A stretch of 64,000 bases of DNA from Salipiger profundus (GCF_001969385.1 NZ_CP014796.1:3923501-3987500), one strand, 5' to 3'; positions 54,271 through 63,130 are shown, counted from the first letter of the stretch. The notes: generated by a model from the sequence alone, not told the origin. Numbers and translations are program-made.

Positions 54271-54711
54271 TCAGCCGTCCGAGCCGGTGCCCTTGCGGCG
54301 CACGTAGAGTTCGAGCCGGTGATGCACGATGTCGTAGCCGAGCTCGCGGGCGATCTCGGCCTGCAGTTTCTCGATCCGTTCCGAGGCGAACTCGATGACC
54401 TCGCCGCTGTCCACGTCGATCATGTGGTCATGGTGCGCCGATTCCGCGTGCTCGAAGCGCGCGGGCGCGCCCTCGAACTGGTGGCGGTGGATGACCCCCT
54501 GCGATTCCAGCGCCGAGAGCGTGCGGTAGACCGTCGACAGCGAAATCCCCGGCAGCTCGGATTCGGCGCGGCGATGCAGCTCGACCGCCTCGGGGTGGTC
54601 GTCGGCGCGCGCCAGCACCGAGAGCAGCGCCGCGCGCTGCCGCGTCACGCGCACGCCCGCGTCGCGCAGGGCCTCTGTCAGCCGTCGGGTTCGGTCGTCC
54701 TGCCTCGTCAT
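54271..54711 (-). CDS. mur: Fur-family manganese/iron regulator (Mur-like)
   Basis: 146 residues from ATG 54711, preceded by AAAAAGAGG; upstream in-frame starts at ATG 54729 and TTG 54759 exist. N-terminal winged helix (RDAGVRVTRQRAALLSVLA, ISLSTVYRTLSALESQGVI), then metal residues in FEHAESAHHDHMIDVDSGEVIEF. The CxxC pair of E. coli Fur and Zur is absent, as in alphaproteobacterial Mur/Fur. It is divergent from a SitA-type Mn/Fe importer and shares a large palindromic operator with it, which supports Mur over Zur. Zur remains the alternative. Confidence 0.8.
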   Translation of the reverse strand: MTRQDDRTRRLTEALRDAGVRVTRQRAALLSVLARADDHPEAVELHRRAESELPGISLSTVYRTLSALESQGVIHRHQFEGAPARFEHAESAHHDHMIDVDSGEVIEFASERIEKLQAEIARELGYDIVHHRLELYVRRKGTGSDG

Positions 54712-54764
54712 GGCCTCTTTTTGCGTCATCGTCCGGGCGCGATCAAGCGCCAGTTGCAAGTTGG

Positions 54765-54788
54765 TTGCAACTGTCTTGACAGTTGCAA
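54765..54788. promoter_or_regulatory. Mur/Fur-family operator between mur and sitA
   Basis: TTGCAACTGTC (54765-54775) and GACAGTTGCAA (54778-54788) form a perfect 11-base inverted repeat around TT. TTGACA (54776-54781) within it could be the sitA -35 element. A further AGTTGCAA half-site lies at 54752-54759. Binding here would block both divergent promoters. Confidence 0.75.
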
Positions 54789-54832
54789 GTCATTCCTAGA
54801 AGCAGGAGGAAACACGCAGGAAGGAAAGAAGC

Positions 54833-55723
54833 ATGATCGACAGACGCGGATTTCTGGCACTCGGCGCGGCGAGCCTGCTTGGCATCACACCGGCACTGGC
54901 ACAGGAGCGGCTCAAGGTGGTCACCACCTTCACGGTGATCGCCGACATGGCGCGCAACGTCGCCGGAGACGCGGCCGAGGTCGTCTCGATCACCAAGCCG
55001 GGGGCCGAGATCCACGGCTACCAGCCCACCCCGCGCGACCTGGTGCGGGCGCAGGATGCGGATCTGATCCTGTGGAACGGGCTGAACCTCGAGCGCTGGT
55101 TCGAGCAGTTCTTCGCCAACCTCGGCGACGTTCCGGCGGCCGTGGTCTCGGAGGGGATCGCGCCCATCGCGATCTCGGGCGGTGATTACGACGGTAGCCC
55201 CAACCCGCACGGCTGGATGGCGCTGAGCTCGGCCGAGCTCTACGTCGACAACATCCGCGACGCGCTGAGCAATGCCGATCCCGCCAACGCCGAGACCTAT
55301 TCCGCCAACGCCGCGCGCTACAAGGACGAGATCGCGGCGGTGATCGGCCCGCTGCGCGACGCGGCACATGCCCTGCCCGAGGCACGCCGCTGGCTCGTCA
55401 CCTCGGAGGGCGCGTTCTCCTACCTTGCCCGCGACTTCGGCCTGCGGGAGGTCTACCTCTGGCCGATCAACGCCGATGCGCAGGGCACGCCGCAGCAGGT
55501 GCGGCAGGTGATCGACACCGTGCGCGCGCACGACATCCCCACGGTCTTCTCGGAAAGCACCGTCTCGGACCGGCCGGCGAAGCAGGTCGCGCGGGAAACC
55601 GGCGCGGCCTACGGCGGGGTGCTCTACGTCGACAGCCTCAGCGAGCCCGGCGGCCCGGTGCCGACCTACCTCGACCTGCTGCGCGTGACCTCGGAAACCA
55701 TCGTTGCGGGCCTCACCCCATGA
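54833..55723 (+). CDS. sitA: Mn/Fe ABC transporter substrate-binding protein SitA
   Basis: 296-residue cluster A-I binding protein. Signal peptide 1-24 (RRGFLAL..., ends ALAQ). Metal ligands fit His61 (AEIHGYQPT), His126 (PNPHGWM), Glu192 (TSEGAFSYLARDFG) and Asp267 (VDSLSEPGGPVPTY). His-His-Glu-Asp marks Mn/Fe carriers (SitA/PsaA), whereas ZnuA has a third histidine and a His-rich loop, absent here. Good ribosome-binding AGGAAGGAAAG upstream. Its stop overlaps sitB (ATGA). Confidence 0.92.
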   Translation: MIDRRGFLALGAASLLGITPALAQERLKVVTTFTVIADMARNVAGDAAEVVSITKPGAEIHGYQPTPRDLVRAQDADLILWNGLNLERWFEQFFANLGDVPAAVVSEGIAPIAISGGDYDGSPNPHGWMALSSAELYVDNIRDALSNADPANAETYSANAARYKDEIAAVIGPLRDAAHALPEARRWLVTSEGAFSYLARDFGLREVYLWPINADAQGTPQQVRQVIDTVRAHDIPTVFSESTVSDRPAKQVARETGAAYGGVLYVDSLSEPGGPVPTYLDLLRVTSETIVAGLTP

Positions 55724-56574
55724 CCGATGGCATCCGCGCAGACGGGCTGACGGTCACCTACCGCAACGGCCACACCGCGCTGCGTGACGCGAGTTTCGCC
55801 ATCCCCACCGGCACGATCACCGCGCTCGTGGGCGTCAACGGGGCCGGAAAATCGACGCTGTTCAAGGCCCTGATGGGATTCGTTCCGCTCAGCGCCGGGC
55901 GGATCGAGATCCTCGGCCAGCCGGTCCGCGCGATGATGAAGGCTCAGGCGGTCGCCTATGTTCCGCAGGCCGAAGAGGTCGACTGGAGCTTCCCGGTCCT
56001 GGTCGAGGACGTCGTGATGATGGGCCGCTACGGGCACATGGGCTTCCTGCGCCGCCCCCGCGCCGCGGACCGCGCGGCGGTTGCGGCGGCGCTGCAACGG
56101 GTCAACATGGCTGACTTCCGGCACCGCCAGATCGGCGAGCTGTCGGGCGGCCAGCGCAAGCGCGTGTTCCTTGCACGCGCGCTGGCACAGGACGCACGGG
56201 TCATCCTGCTCGACGAGCCCTTCACCGGCGTCGACGTGAAGACCGAGGAGCAGATCGTCGCCCTGCTGCGCGACCTGCGCGAGGAAGGCCGGGTGATGCT
56301 GGTTGCAACCCACAACCTCGGCTCGGTGCCCGAGTTCTGCGATCGCGTGGTGCTGGTCAAGGGCACGGTGCTGGCACACGGCCCGACCGCCGAGGTCTTC
56401 ACCCCCGACAAGCTGCGCGAGGCCTTCGGCGGCGTCTTGCGCCACTTCATGCTGGGCGGCGAACGCCTGCATGACGACGCCGATCCGCGCAGCCTCGATA
56501 TCCTGACCGACGACGAACGGCCACTGGTGATCTACGACGACCGCGCCCGCACCGTGAAAGGCCGCCCGCGATGA
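55720..56574 (+). CDS. sitB: Mn/Fe ABC transporter ATPase SitB
   Basis: 284-residue ATPase of the Mn/Fe importer. Walker A GVNGAGKST (about 38-46), Q-loop YVPQAEEVDW, signature LSGGQRKRVFLARALA, Walker B VILLDEPFTGVD, and switch His in VATHNLG. About 40 residues after the core, including RPLVIYDDRARTV, form a C-terminal extension. The YVPQAEEVDWSFPVLVEDVVMMGRYG segment is characteristic of SitB/MntB. It overlaps sitA and sitC by four bases each. Confidence 0.93.
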   Translation: MTDGIRADGLTVTYRNGHTALRDASFAIPTGTITALVGVNGAGKSTLFKALMGFVPLSAGRIEILGQPVRAMMKAQAVAYVPQAEEVDWSFPVLVEDVVMMGRYGHMGFLRRPRAADRAAVAAALQRVNMADFRHRQIGELSGGQRKRVFLARALAQDARVILLDEPFTGVDVKTEEQIVALLRDLREEGRVMLVATHNLGSVPEFCDRVVLVKGTVLAHGPTAEVFTPDKLREAFGGVLRHFMLGGERLHDDADPRSLDILTDDERPLVIYDDRARTVKGRPR

Positions 56575-57425
56575 TCCTGCTCGAGCCCTTTCAATACGGC
56601 TACATGACCAACGCGATCTGGGTCTCGGCGCTGGTGGGCGGCGTCTGCGCGTTCCTGTCGGCCTACCTGATGCTCAAGGGCTGGTCGCTGATCGGCGACG
56701 CGCTCTCGCACTCGGTGGTGCCGGGGGTGGCCGGCGCCTACATGCTCGGCCTGCCCTTTGCGCTCGGCGCCTTCCTGTCGGGCGGGCTGGCGGCGCTGGC
56801 GATGCTCGCGCTGCGGCAGCGCTCGGGGCTGAAAGAGGACGTGGTGATCGGACTGATCTTCACCAGCTTCTTCGGGCTGGGGCTGTTCATGGTCTCTCTC
56901 AATCCCATGGCGATCTCGATCCAGACGATCATCATGGGCAACATCCTTGCGATCACGCCCGAGGACACGCTGCAACTGGTCATCATCGGTGGCGTCTCCC
57001 TTGCCGTCCTTCTGGCGAAATGGCGCGACCTGCTGGCGGTGTTCTTCGACGAGGCGCACGCCCGCAGCATCGGGCTGAACGTGGGCGCCCTGCGGCTGGT
57101 GTTCTTCACCCTGCTCTCGGCCTCGACCGTCGCGGCGATGCAGACCGTCGGCGCGTTTCTCGTCATCGCGCTGGTGGTGACGCCGGGCGCGACCGCCTAC
57201 CTGCTCACCGACCGCTTCCCGCGGCTGCTGATGCTCTCGGTGGCGATCGGCGCCATGACCTCGGCGCTCGGCGCCTATGCAAGCTACTTTCTCGACGGGG
57301 CGACCGGCGGCGTGATCGTCTGTCTTCAAACCGCCCTCTTCGGGCTGGCCTTCGTCTTCGCGCCCACCCACGGCACGCTCGCCGCCCGGCGCCGGGGCCG
57401 CGCCGCGCTTGCGGAGGCCCGCTGA
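56571..57425 (+). CDS. sitC: Mn/Fe ABC transporter permease SitC
   Basis: 284-residue ABC-3 family permease, about eight helices. LKGWSLIGDALSHSVVPGVAGAY (helix 2 region) and GAFLVIALVVTPGATAYLLTDRFPRLL (late helices) are family signatures. It pairs with SitD to form a heterodimeric channel. The stop and the sitD start share one base (TGATG). Confidence 0.92.
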   Translation: MILLEPFQYGYMTNAIWVSALVGGVCAFLSAYLMLKGWSLIGDALSHSVVPGVAGAYMLGLPFALGAFLSGGLAALAMLALRQRSGLKEDVVIGLIFTSFFGLGLFMVSLNPMAISIQTIIMGNILAITPEDTLQLVIIGGVSLAVLLAKWRDLLAVFFDEAHARSIGLNVGALRLVFFTLLSASTVAAMQTVGAFLVIALVVTPGATAYLLTDRFPRLLMLSVAIGAMTSALGAYASYFLDGATGGVIVCLQTALFGLAFVFAPTHGTLAARRRGRAALAEAR

Positions 57426-58261
57426 TGGAGACTCTGCTTCTGCCGCTGCAATTCCCGTTCATGCAGAACGCTTTCCTGATCGTGGCGCTGATCGCCCCGG
57501 CGGCAGCGCTGCTGAGCTGCTTTCTCGTGCTCAAGGGCTGGGCCCTGCTGGGAGACGCCACGAGCCACGCGGTGCTGCCGGGGGTGGTGCTGGCCCATGT
57601 CGCCGGCCTGCCGCTGTTGCTGGGGGCGTTTCTCGCGGGGCTGTTCTGCGCGCTGGCCACGGGGTTCATCAAGGACCACTCGCGGATCAAGCAGGACACG
57701 GTGATGGGCGTGGTCTTCTCGGGCATGTTCGGCTTCGGCGTGGTGCTCTACACGCAGATCGAGACCGGACTGCACCTCGACCATATCCTGTTCGGCAACA
57801 TGCTGGGGGTCGGCACGGACGATCTCTGGACTTCCGGCCTCATCGCCGGGACCGTGGCACTGGGGCTCGTGCTCAAGTGGCGCGACGTGCTCGCCCATGC
57901 CTTCGACCCGGTACAGGCACGGATGATCGGCCTGCCGGTGGGCGTGATCCACTACGGGTTGCTCGCGGTGCTGTCGGCGGTGATCGTGGCGATGCTGAGC
58001 TCGGTGGGCATCATCCTCGCCATCGCCTACCTGATCGCCCCGGGCGCCATCGCCTTTCTGCTGACGCGGCGCTTCGCGGCAATGATGCCCGTGGCGGTGC
58101 TCGCGGCACTGATCGCCGGGATCGGAGGGGTCTACCTGTCGTTCTGGCTCGATAGTGCGCCCGCGCCCACCATCGTCCTTATCCTAACGGGGATGGTCCT
58201 GCTCGCGCTCGTGACACAGCAGGTCAGGACACGCCGCGCGATGCAGGCGGCGCGCCCCTGA
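57425..58261 (+). CDS. sitD: Mn/Fe ABC transporter permease SitD
   Basis: 278-residue second ABC-3 permease, paralogous to SitC: LKGWALLGDATSHAVLPGVVLAH parallels the SitC segment. Two different permeases are the arrangement of SitABCD systems, unlike ZnuABC which uses one. The family segment GIILAIAYLIAPGAIAFLLTRRF is clear. Last gene of the operon; opgC ends convergently 6 bases beyond the stop. Confidence 0.92.
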   Translation: METLLLPLQFPFMQNAFLIVALIAPAAALLSCFLVLKGWALLGDATSHAVLPGVVLAHVAGLPLLLGAFLAGLFCALATGFIKDHSRIKQDTVMGVVFSGMFGFGVVLYTQIETGLHLDHILFGNMLGVGTDDLWTSGLIAGTVALGLVLKWRDVLAHAFDPVQARMIGLPVGVIHYGLLAVLSAVIVAMLSSVGIILAIAYLIAPGAIAFLLTRRFAAMMPVAVLAALIAGIGGVYLSFWLDSAPAPTIVLILTGMVLLALVTQQVRTRRAMQAARP

Positions 58262-58267
58262 GCCGCT

Positions 58268-59518
58268 TCAGCTGCGCGGCACCGAGGCGACAGCCGGCGC
58301 CGGGCCGAGCTCCGCCATGCGCGGCTCGCGCGGTCGCTCCTTTGCGCCCCCGGACGAGCCTCCGCCGCCCTTGCGACGCTTCTCGGCCAGCAGCGCCACC
58401 CCGAGCATCACGAAGGCGCCCACCGGCAGCACCATCCACGAGAGCGGTGCCGGGTTGACGGCCGATGACAGCACGACCTGAAACGCCAGCGAGGCCAGCG
58501 TGCCTGCGGCGAAGACCAGCAGCCCGTGCCGGCCGAGCAGCCGGAAGGGGGATGCAAGGTCATGCGCGGCGGCGCGGCGGACGACCGGCAGGCAGGACAG
58601 GACGTAGGCCAGCGACAGCGCATGCAGCAGCCGCGGGACAGCCACGAAGGTCTTGTCGTGCGACACGATGTGGAACGGCACGCCCGCAGCGCCGAGCCGG
58701 GCCATCTGGTGATTGAGAAACGCACCGACCCCGGGCACGTAGCGCCATGCGAGCACCAGCACCAGAAATCCGACCGCCGCCCAGAACAGACCCCGCGAGA
58801 CGGGCACGAAGCGTTCGCCCTTGCGGATGCCGATGCCGGTCAGAAGCCCCATCACGAAGATGATCTGCCACGAGAACGGGTTGAAGAACCAGCCTCCCGG
58901 GTTGGGATGGTTGGGCAAGTTCAGACGCCAGAGGCCCGCCGCGAACCATAGAAGGACCGAAGCCCCTGCAAGCACCTTGGGCCATGAAATGCCGACGCGG
59001 ATCAGAAACGGCGCCGAGAGAAGAAGCACGCAGTAGACCGGCAGGATATTCACGTAGCCAAGTTGATGCAGGAGCAGCGGAAGTGCCGGCAACGTCTGCT
59101 CCGGCATATCGAAGACCTTGGCCAGGTTGATCTTTTCCAGGAGTCCAGGCGTATCGAAAAGCGCGGCACCTCCGGCGAAGATTGCGATCGCCCAGAACGT
59201 CAGGAACAGGTGCACGAGATAGAGCGTCCACGAGCGCCGCCAGACCGGCAGCGCCCCGTTCAGAAACGTCCCCGACCCCATCCCCTTGGAATAGGCGAGC
59301 CCCGCCGCGATCCCCGACATGAGGAAGAACGCTTCGGCGGCGTCCGAGAACCCCCAGTTGCGCAGCGTGAGGTGCTCGTAGGGATTTCCCGGCACATGGT
59401 CGATGAAGATGGTGACAAGTGCGGCACCGCGAAAGGCGTCGATCCGCGGATCGCGGGCGCTTCGGGCGCCGGCGACGGGCACGCCGCCGGCTTCAAGGCC
59501 GGGCTCAGACGGTCGCAT
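58268..59518 (-). CDS. opgC: OpgC protein, osmoregulated periplasmic glucan succinylase
   Basis: 416-residue acyltransferase-3-like membrane protein with about ten helices. DPRIDAFRGAALVTIFIDHVPGN and LTLRNWGFSDAAEAFFLMSGIAAGLAYS are OpgC-family signatures. It adds succinyl groups to periplasmic glucans. It overlaps the end of opgH by 14 bases. The C-terminal 30-odd residues (after AEKRRKGGGG) are Gly/Pro/Arg-rich and probably disordered in the cytoplasm. Confidence 0.9.
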   Translation of the reverse strand: MRPSEPGLEAGGVPVAGARSARDPRIDAFRGAALVTIFIDHVPGNPYEHLTLRNWGFSDAAEAFFLMSGIAAGLAYSKGMGSGTFLNGALPVWRRSWTLYLVHLFLTFWAIAIFAGGAALFDTPGLLEKINLAKVFDMPEQTLPALPLLLHQLGYVNILPVYCVLLLSAPFLIRVGISWPKVLAGASVLLWFAAGLWRLNLPNHPNPGGWFFNPFSWQIIFVMGLLTGIGIRKGERFVPVSRGLFWAAVGFLVLVLAWRYVPGVGAFLNHQMARLGAAGVPFHIVSHDKTFVAVPRLLHALSLAYVLSCLPVVRRAAAHDLASPFRLLGRHGLLVFAAGTLASLAFQVVLSSAVNPAPLSWMVLPVGAFVMLGVALLAEKRRKGGGGSSGGAKERPREPRMAELGPAPAVASVPRS

Positions 59519-61310
59519 CGGCAGCCGCTCCCTGCCCGGGCGTGGGGTTGTCGTTCGCGCCCACGCGGCGCTCGTGGTTGGCCATGAGCTTGCGGTAGCG
59601 CGTCACCACCGGGGAAGGGTCGGCCTCGTCCGGCACCCGGAAGAGCGAATGGGTCAGCGGGCGCGAACTCCATGCGATCAGAACCGGCGCGAGGATCATC
59701 GGTACGCAGACCGGCAACAGCCAGAGCACGAGGTCGGCGGACAGCGCGTAGACCGACGCCAGCCCGACGGTGCCGATGGCGACGATCCAGGCACTCGCGC
59801 GGAACGCCTCGCCGATGTTCAGGATACCCTCGCCCCGCGCGTTCGCGGGCCAGCCGCCGTCACGGCCCATGAGAACCTGCAGCACGGCGCGGACCTGGTA
59901 CATCATCATGACCGGCGCCATGAGCGAGCTGAGAAGGATCTCGCCGGTCAGCGAGGCAAGCGCACGGCCCACGCCGCCGAAGCCACGGACCCGGCCGCTG
60001 CCTGCGGCCTGAACCACGATGGCGAGTTTCGGCAAGATCAGAAGCCCCACGATGCCGATGGCAAGCGCGGTGATCTCCTTGGTGCGGTCGCTCGGGAACA
60101 CCGGGAAAAGCTGGTGCGGCTCGGGGAAGTAGTCCGGCACCGGCGCCATGACGGTCGCCCCGATAGAGACGAGAAGGAAGGAAGCCCAGAACAGCGACAC
60201 GATGTAGGACAGGATGCCCTGCAGGAAGACAAAGCGGCTCCAGCCGGCAAGACCGGGCGCATTGAGCAGCCGGATGTGTTGCAGGTTGCCCTGACACCAG
60301 CGCCGGTCGCGCTTGGCGTAGGACAGCACGTTCTCGGGGCCTTCCTCGAAGGAGCCCTCGATGGCGCTGTCGACCTGCACCTTCCAGCCGGCGCGCGCGA
60401 GCAGCGCTGCCTCGACGTAGTCGTGGCTGAGGATATGCCCGCCGAACGGCGGCTTGCCGCGCAGCTCGGGAAGCGCGCAGCTTTCCGCGAAAGCGCGCAG
60501 GCGGACGATGGCGTTGTGCCCCCAGAACGGGCCGGTCGCGCCCTGCATCCGCTCGAGCCCGCGCGTGAAGACGGGGCCGTGAAAGGCCGCAGCGAACTGC
60601 ATCGCGCGCCCGAAGAAGGACCGCGCCGCAACCACGCGCGGCAACGTCTGCAGCAGCCCGAGGTCCGGGTCCGCCTGCATCCGCGCGATCATCTCGCGCA
60701 TCGCGGAGCCTTCCATGAGGCTGTCGGCATCGAGGATCACCGCGAACTCGTAGGCGCCGCCGGAGCGGCGGATGAAATCCTCGATGTTGCCCGCCTTGCG
60801 GCCGCGGTTGTCCTCGCGGCGGCGGTAGAAGACCCGCCCGGGCCCGCCATCGGCGCGTGCCGAGGCATCGAGGCGGGCAAATGCCGCCTCTTCGCGCGCG
60901 GCGGCCTGTGGATCGCGGGTGTCGGACAGGACCGCGACGTCGAGCACGAGACCGGCATCCAGCGCCGAGCCCCTCATCGCCTCGATACGGGTGAAGGTCT
61001 CGACCGGGTCCTCGTTGCAGATCGGGACCATCACGACGGTCGGCGGCTGCGGCATTTTCAGCGCGGTCGCCTCACCGCTGCGGTTGGCGCGCGGGAGGCC
61101 CGCAAAGGCCAGCATCGCGCCCCACGCGAGCCAAGCGGTGGTGACGAAGATCAGCGCCGTGCGCGCAACGTCCCAGACATCGAAGCCGTCTGTCAGGCCC
61201 GCTTCGGCCACCAGCCCGGCGGCAATCAGAGCAAGAAGAAGCGCGCCGGACACCGCGCCGGCGCGCACCATCCGCGTCCGCGGATCGGGTTTCAGGGGAG
61301 CTCTCTGCAT
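59505..61310 (-). CDS. opgH: glucan biosynthesis glucosyltransferase OpgH (possibly 5'-truncated by an in-frame stop)
   Basis: 601 residues. GT2-family membrane transferase building the beta-1,2-glucan backbone from UDP-glucose. Visible: two N-terminal helices (about 15-70), the catalytic domain with VMVPICNED, VILDADSLM, SHDYVEAALL and RDRRWCQGN, then several membrane helices. In-frame TGA (61320-61322) and three codons separate this start from the 58-residue ORF upstream, whose PLDMPRQ segment looks like an OpgH N-terminus. Thus the true protein may be longer if the stop is read through or is an error. The start lacks a clear Shine-Dalgarno. Confidence 0.9.
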   Translation of the reverse strand: MQRAPLKPDPRTRMVRAGAVSGALLLALIAAGLVAEAGLTDGFDVWDVARTALIFVTTAWLAWGAMLAFAGLPRANRSGEATALKMPQPPTVVMVPICNEDPVETFTRIEAMRGSALDAGLVLDVAVLSDTRDPQAAAREEAAFARLDASARADGGPGRVFYRRREDNRGRKAGNIEDFIRRSGGAYEFAVILDADSLMEGSAMREMIARMQADPDLGLLQTLPRVVAARSFFGRAMQFAAAFHGPVFTRGLERMQGATGPFWGHNAIVRLRAFAESCALPELRGKPPFGGHILSHDYVEAALLARAGWKVQVDSAIEGSFEEGPENVLSYAKRDRRWCQGNLQHIRLLNAPGLAGWSRFVFLQGILSYIVSLFWASFLLVSIGATVMAPVPDYFPEPHQLFPVFPSDRTKEITALAIGIVGLLILPKLAIVVQAAGSGRVRGFGGVGRALASLTGEILLSSLMAPVMMMYQVRAVLQVLMGRDGGWPANARGEGILNIGEAFRASAWIVAIGTVGLASVYALSADLVLWLLPVCVPMILAPVLIAWSSRPLTHSLFRVPDEADPSPVVTRYRKLMANHERRVGANDNPTPGQGAAADATV

Positions 61311-61319
61311 CTGTCGCCG

Positions 61320-61496
61320 TCAGGCCCGCGTGCGCGTCCGGAACAGACGCAGCACGGCCCCCCAGTCAGAGGCGCCGGCCTCGCGCTCGAGCGCCTGGCG
61401 CGGCATGTCCAGCGGGGCCGCAGGCGGCTCCCAGTTATTTGCAGGTTCCGCGGAGTCGTTCAGCTGCGGAATAGAATGTGTCTGTGTCTCGATCAT
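61320..61496 (-). CDS. 58-residue ORF, likely detached N-terminus of OpgH
   Basis: Starts at ATG 61496, overlapping the opgG stop (ATGA), and ends at TGA 61320-61322. Sequence is hydrophilic with a Pro-rich centre (NWEPPAAPLDMPRQALERE) and a basic end (RLFRTRTRA). After the stop, CGG CGA CAG and then the opgH ATG follow in the same frame, so opgG, this ORF and opgH are read as one coupled series. I recall OpgH N-termini with a PLxMPxQ segment before the first helix, which makes it likely this is the missing N-terminus of OpgH rather than an independent protein. Confidence 0.6.
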   Translation of the reverse strand: MIETQTHSIPQLNDSAEPANNWEPPAAPLDMPRQALEREAGASDWGAVLRLFRTRTRA

Positions 61497-63130
61497 TGTC
61501 TGACCCATTGATACAACCATGTTTCCGTGAGCGTCCGGCCAAAGCCTTTGAGGGAGGCCCTGAGTTCCACCGTGGACTCGGGTTGTCCCAGGACATCGAT
61601 CACAAGCCGCCAGGTCTGTGTCCCGCTGATCCGCGAGAGCGCCTGTTCTTCAATTTCGCCGTTCTGAACCGTGATCTCCGGCTCAACCTCTGCGGTCCCG
61701 GAAAGTTCCCGCAGCAACCCGCCTTCAAAATCGATGACGAATTTCTGGGCCTCGTTGTCCTCGTCGACCCCCGCAACACCGCCTTCGCCGACGCGCGTGC
61801 GCACGATGTGAGCCAGCGTGTCGCTGCCATCGCCCGGGGGCGACATGCCCCAATGCAGCCGATAGGCAAATTCCAGCTCGTCACCGGCTTCGGCCGGCGC
61901 GTCGGGCAGCCAGTAGGCCACCACGTTGTCGTTGGTCTCGAGGTCGGTGGGCAGCTCGAGCAACCGCACCGTGCCCTTGCCCCAGTCTCCGATGGGTTCG
62001 ACCATCAGCGAGGGCCGGCGTTCGTAATGGGCCTGCGCATCGAGATACTGGCTGAAGTCGCGCTCGCGCTGCACCAGCCCGAAGGAGCGCGGCGCATGCG
62101 CCCCGAGATAGGAGCTCGCGAGCCGCGGCGGGTTCTTGAGTTGCCGGTAAAAGGTCGTTTCGCCGACGTTCAGGACAAGCGCCGAACTGTCGTGCACCGC
62201 CGCGCGGTAGTCGTGGAAATTCCCGGGGTCGCTGCCGTCGAAGAGGAACATCGAGGTCAGCGGCGAGATACCGAGCTGCTCGACGTCATTGCGCAGGAAG
62301 AGCCGCGCCGTGACCTCCATCGTGGTGTTCGCCCCCGGGGTGATGACGAAGCGGTAGGCACCGGTCACCGACTGGCTGCGCAGCGCCGCGTAGAGGGTCA
62401 CGCTGCCCGCGCCATCCGCCGGGCGTTCGATCCAGAACTCGGTGAAGCGCGGGAATTCCTCGCCCTCGGCGACGCCTGTGTTCACCGCGAGACCGCGCGC
62501 ACTGATCCCGTACAGGTTGTCACGCCCCAGCGCCCGGAAGTAGCTTGCACCAAGGAATGCAACGAGCTCGTCGTAGACATCGGCGCGGTTGAGCTGGTTC
62601 TGCAGCCGGAAGCCGGCGATGCCGGGCATCACCAGATCCTCCGGCACGTCGCGCTCGAGCGAGGAATAATCGAAATCGCGGGTCGAGAAGATCATCGGGA
62701 TGGCGCGACCGTCGACCAGCTCGTTGATGACCACCGGCTCCTTGAAGAGCCAGCCGAGATGGAACGGCTGCAGGTGAAACTGCGACTTCTCGTTCTCCCG
62801 CCAGCGGGCGTGATCCTCGCGGAAGCGGACGCGCTGGTATTGGTCGTAGTCGAGTTCGGCGAGAAAGCCCTCGATGCTGTCTCGCTCACCCGGCTCCTGC
62901 TTGCTTGCCGCGCGCATCCGCTCGGTCAGCATGTCGAAGCTGAAACTTTCGCCGGGTTCCGGCTGCGGCTGCTCACCCTGTTCGTCCTGGGCACGCACGG
63001 CGGCAGGCAACATCACCCCGCCCATGCTCGCCCCGAGACCGGCAAGTGCCGCCCGCCGGGTCAATCCGCGCGAGCGGATCGCGCCGACGCGTGATCGAGC
63101 TGAAAAATCGAAATATTTTTCTGAAGTCAT
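61493..63130 (-). CDS. opgG: glucan biosynthesis protein OpgG
   Basis: 545-residue periplasmic protein needed for glucan backbone branching or release. A twin-arginine-like signal (TRRAALAGLG at 24-33, then a hydrophobic stretch, likely cleavage after VRA at 47) suggests Tat export. The OpgG/OpgD domain follows: LDYDQYQRVRFRED, FHLGWLFKEPVVIN, YGISARGLAVNTG, EEFPRFTEFWIERP, AYRLHWG. The stop overlaps the next small ORF. Upstream is a 256-base gap with an AT-rich stretch (about 63100-63180) that probably holds the operon promoter. Confidence 0.93.
   Translation of the reverse strand: MTSEKYFDFSARSRVGAIRSRGLTRRAALAGLGASMGGVMLPAAVRAQDEQGEQPQPEPGESFSFDMLTERMRAASKQEPGERDSIEGFLAELDYDQYQRVRFREDHARWRENEKSQFHLQPFHLGWLFKEPVVINELVDGRAIPMIFSTRDFDYSSLERDVPEDLVMPGIAGFRLQNQLNRADVYDELVAFLGASYFRALGRDNLYGISARGLAVNTGVAEGEEFPRFTEFWIERPADGAGSVTLYAALRSQSVTGAYRFVITPGANTTMEVTARLFLRNDVEQLGISPLTSMFLFDGSDPGNFHDYRAAVHDSSALVLNVGETTFYRQLKNPPRLASSYLGAHAPRSFGLVQRERDFSQYLDAQAHYERRPSLMVEPIGDWGKGTVRLLELPTDLETNDNVVAYWLPDAPAEAGDELEFAYRLHWGMSPPGDGSDTLAHIVRTRVGEGGVAGVDEDNEAQKFVIDFEGGLLRELSGTAEVEPEITVQNGEIEEQALSRISGTQTWRLVIDVLGQPESTVELRASLKGFGRTLTETWLYQWVRQ

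Noticed and set aside
54712..54759. Longer mur start at TTG 54759 or ATG 54729
   Set aside because: The TTG start would place the start codon very close to the operator and lacks a ribosome-binding site; ATG 54729 is possible but has a weaker Shine-Dalgarno than 54711.
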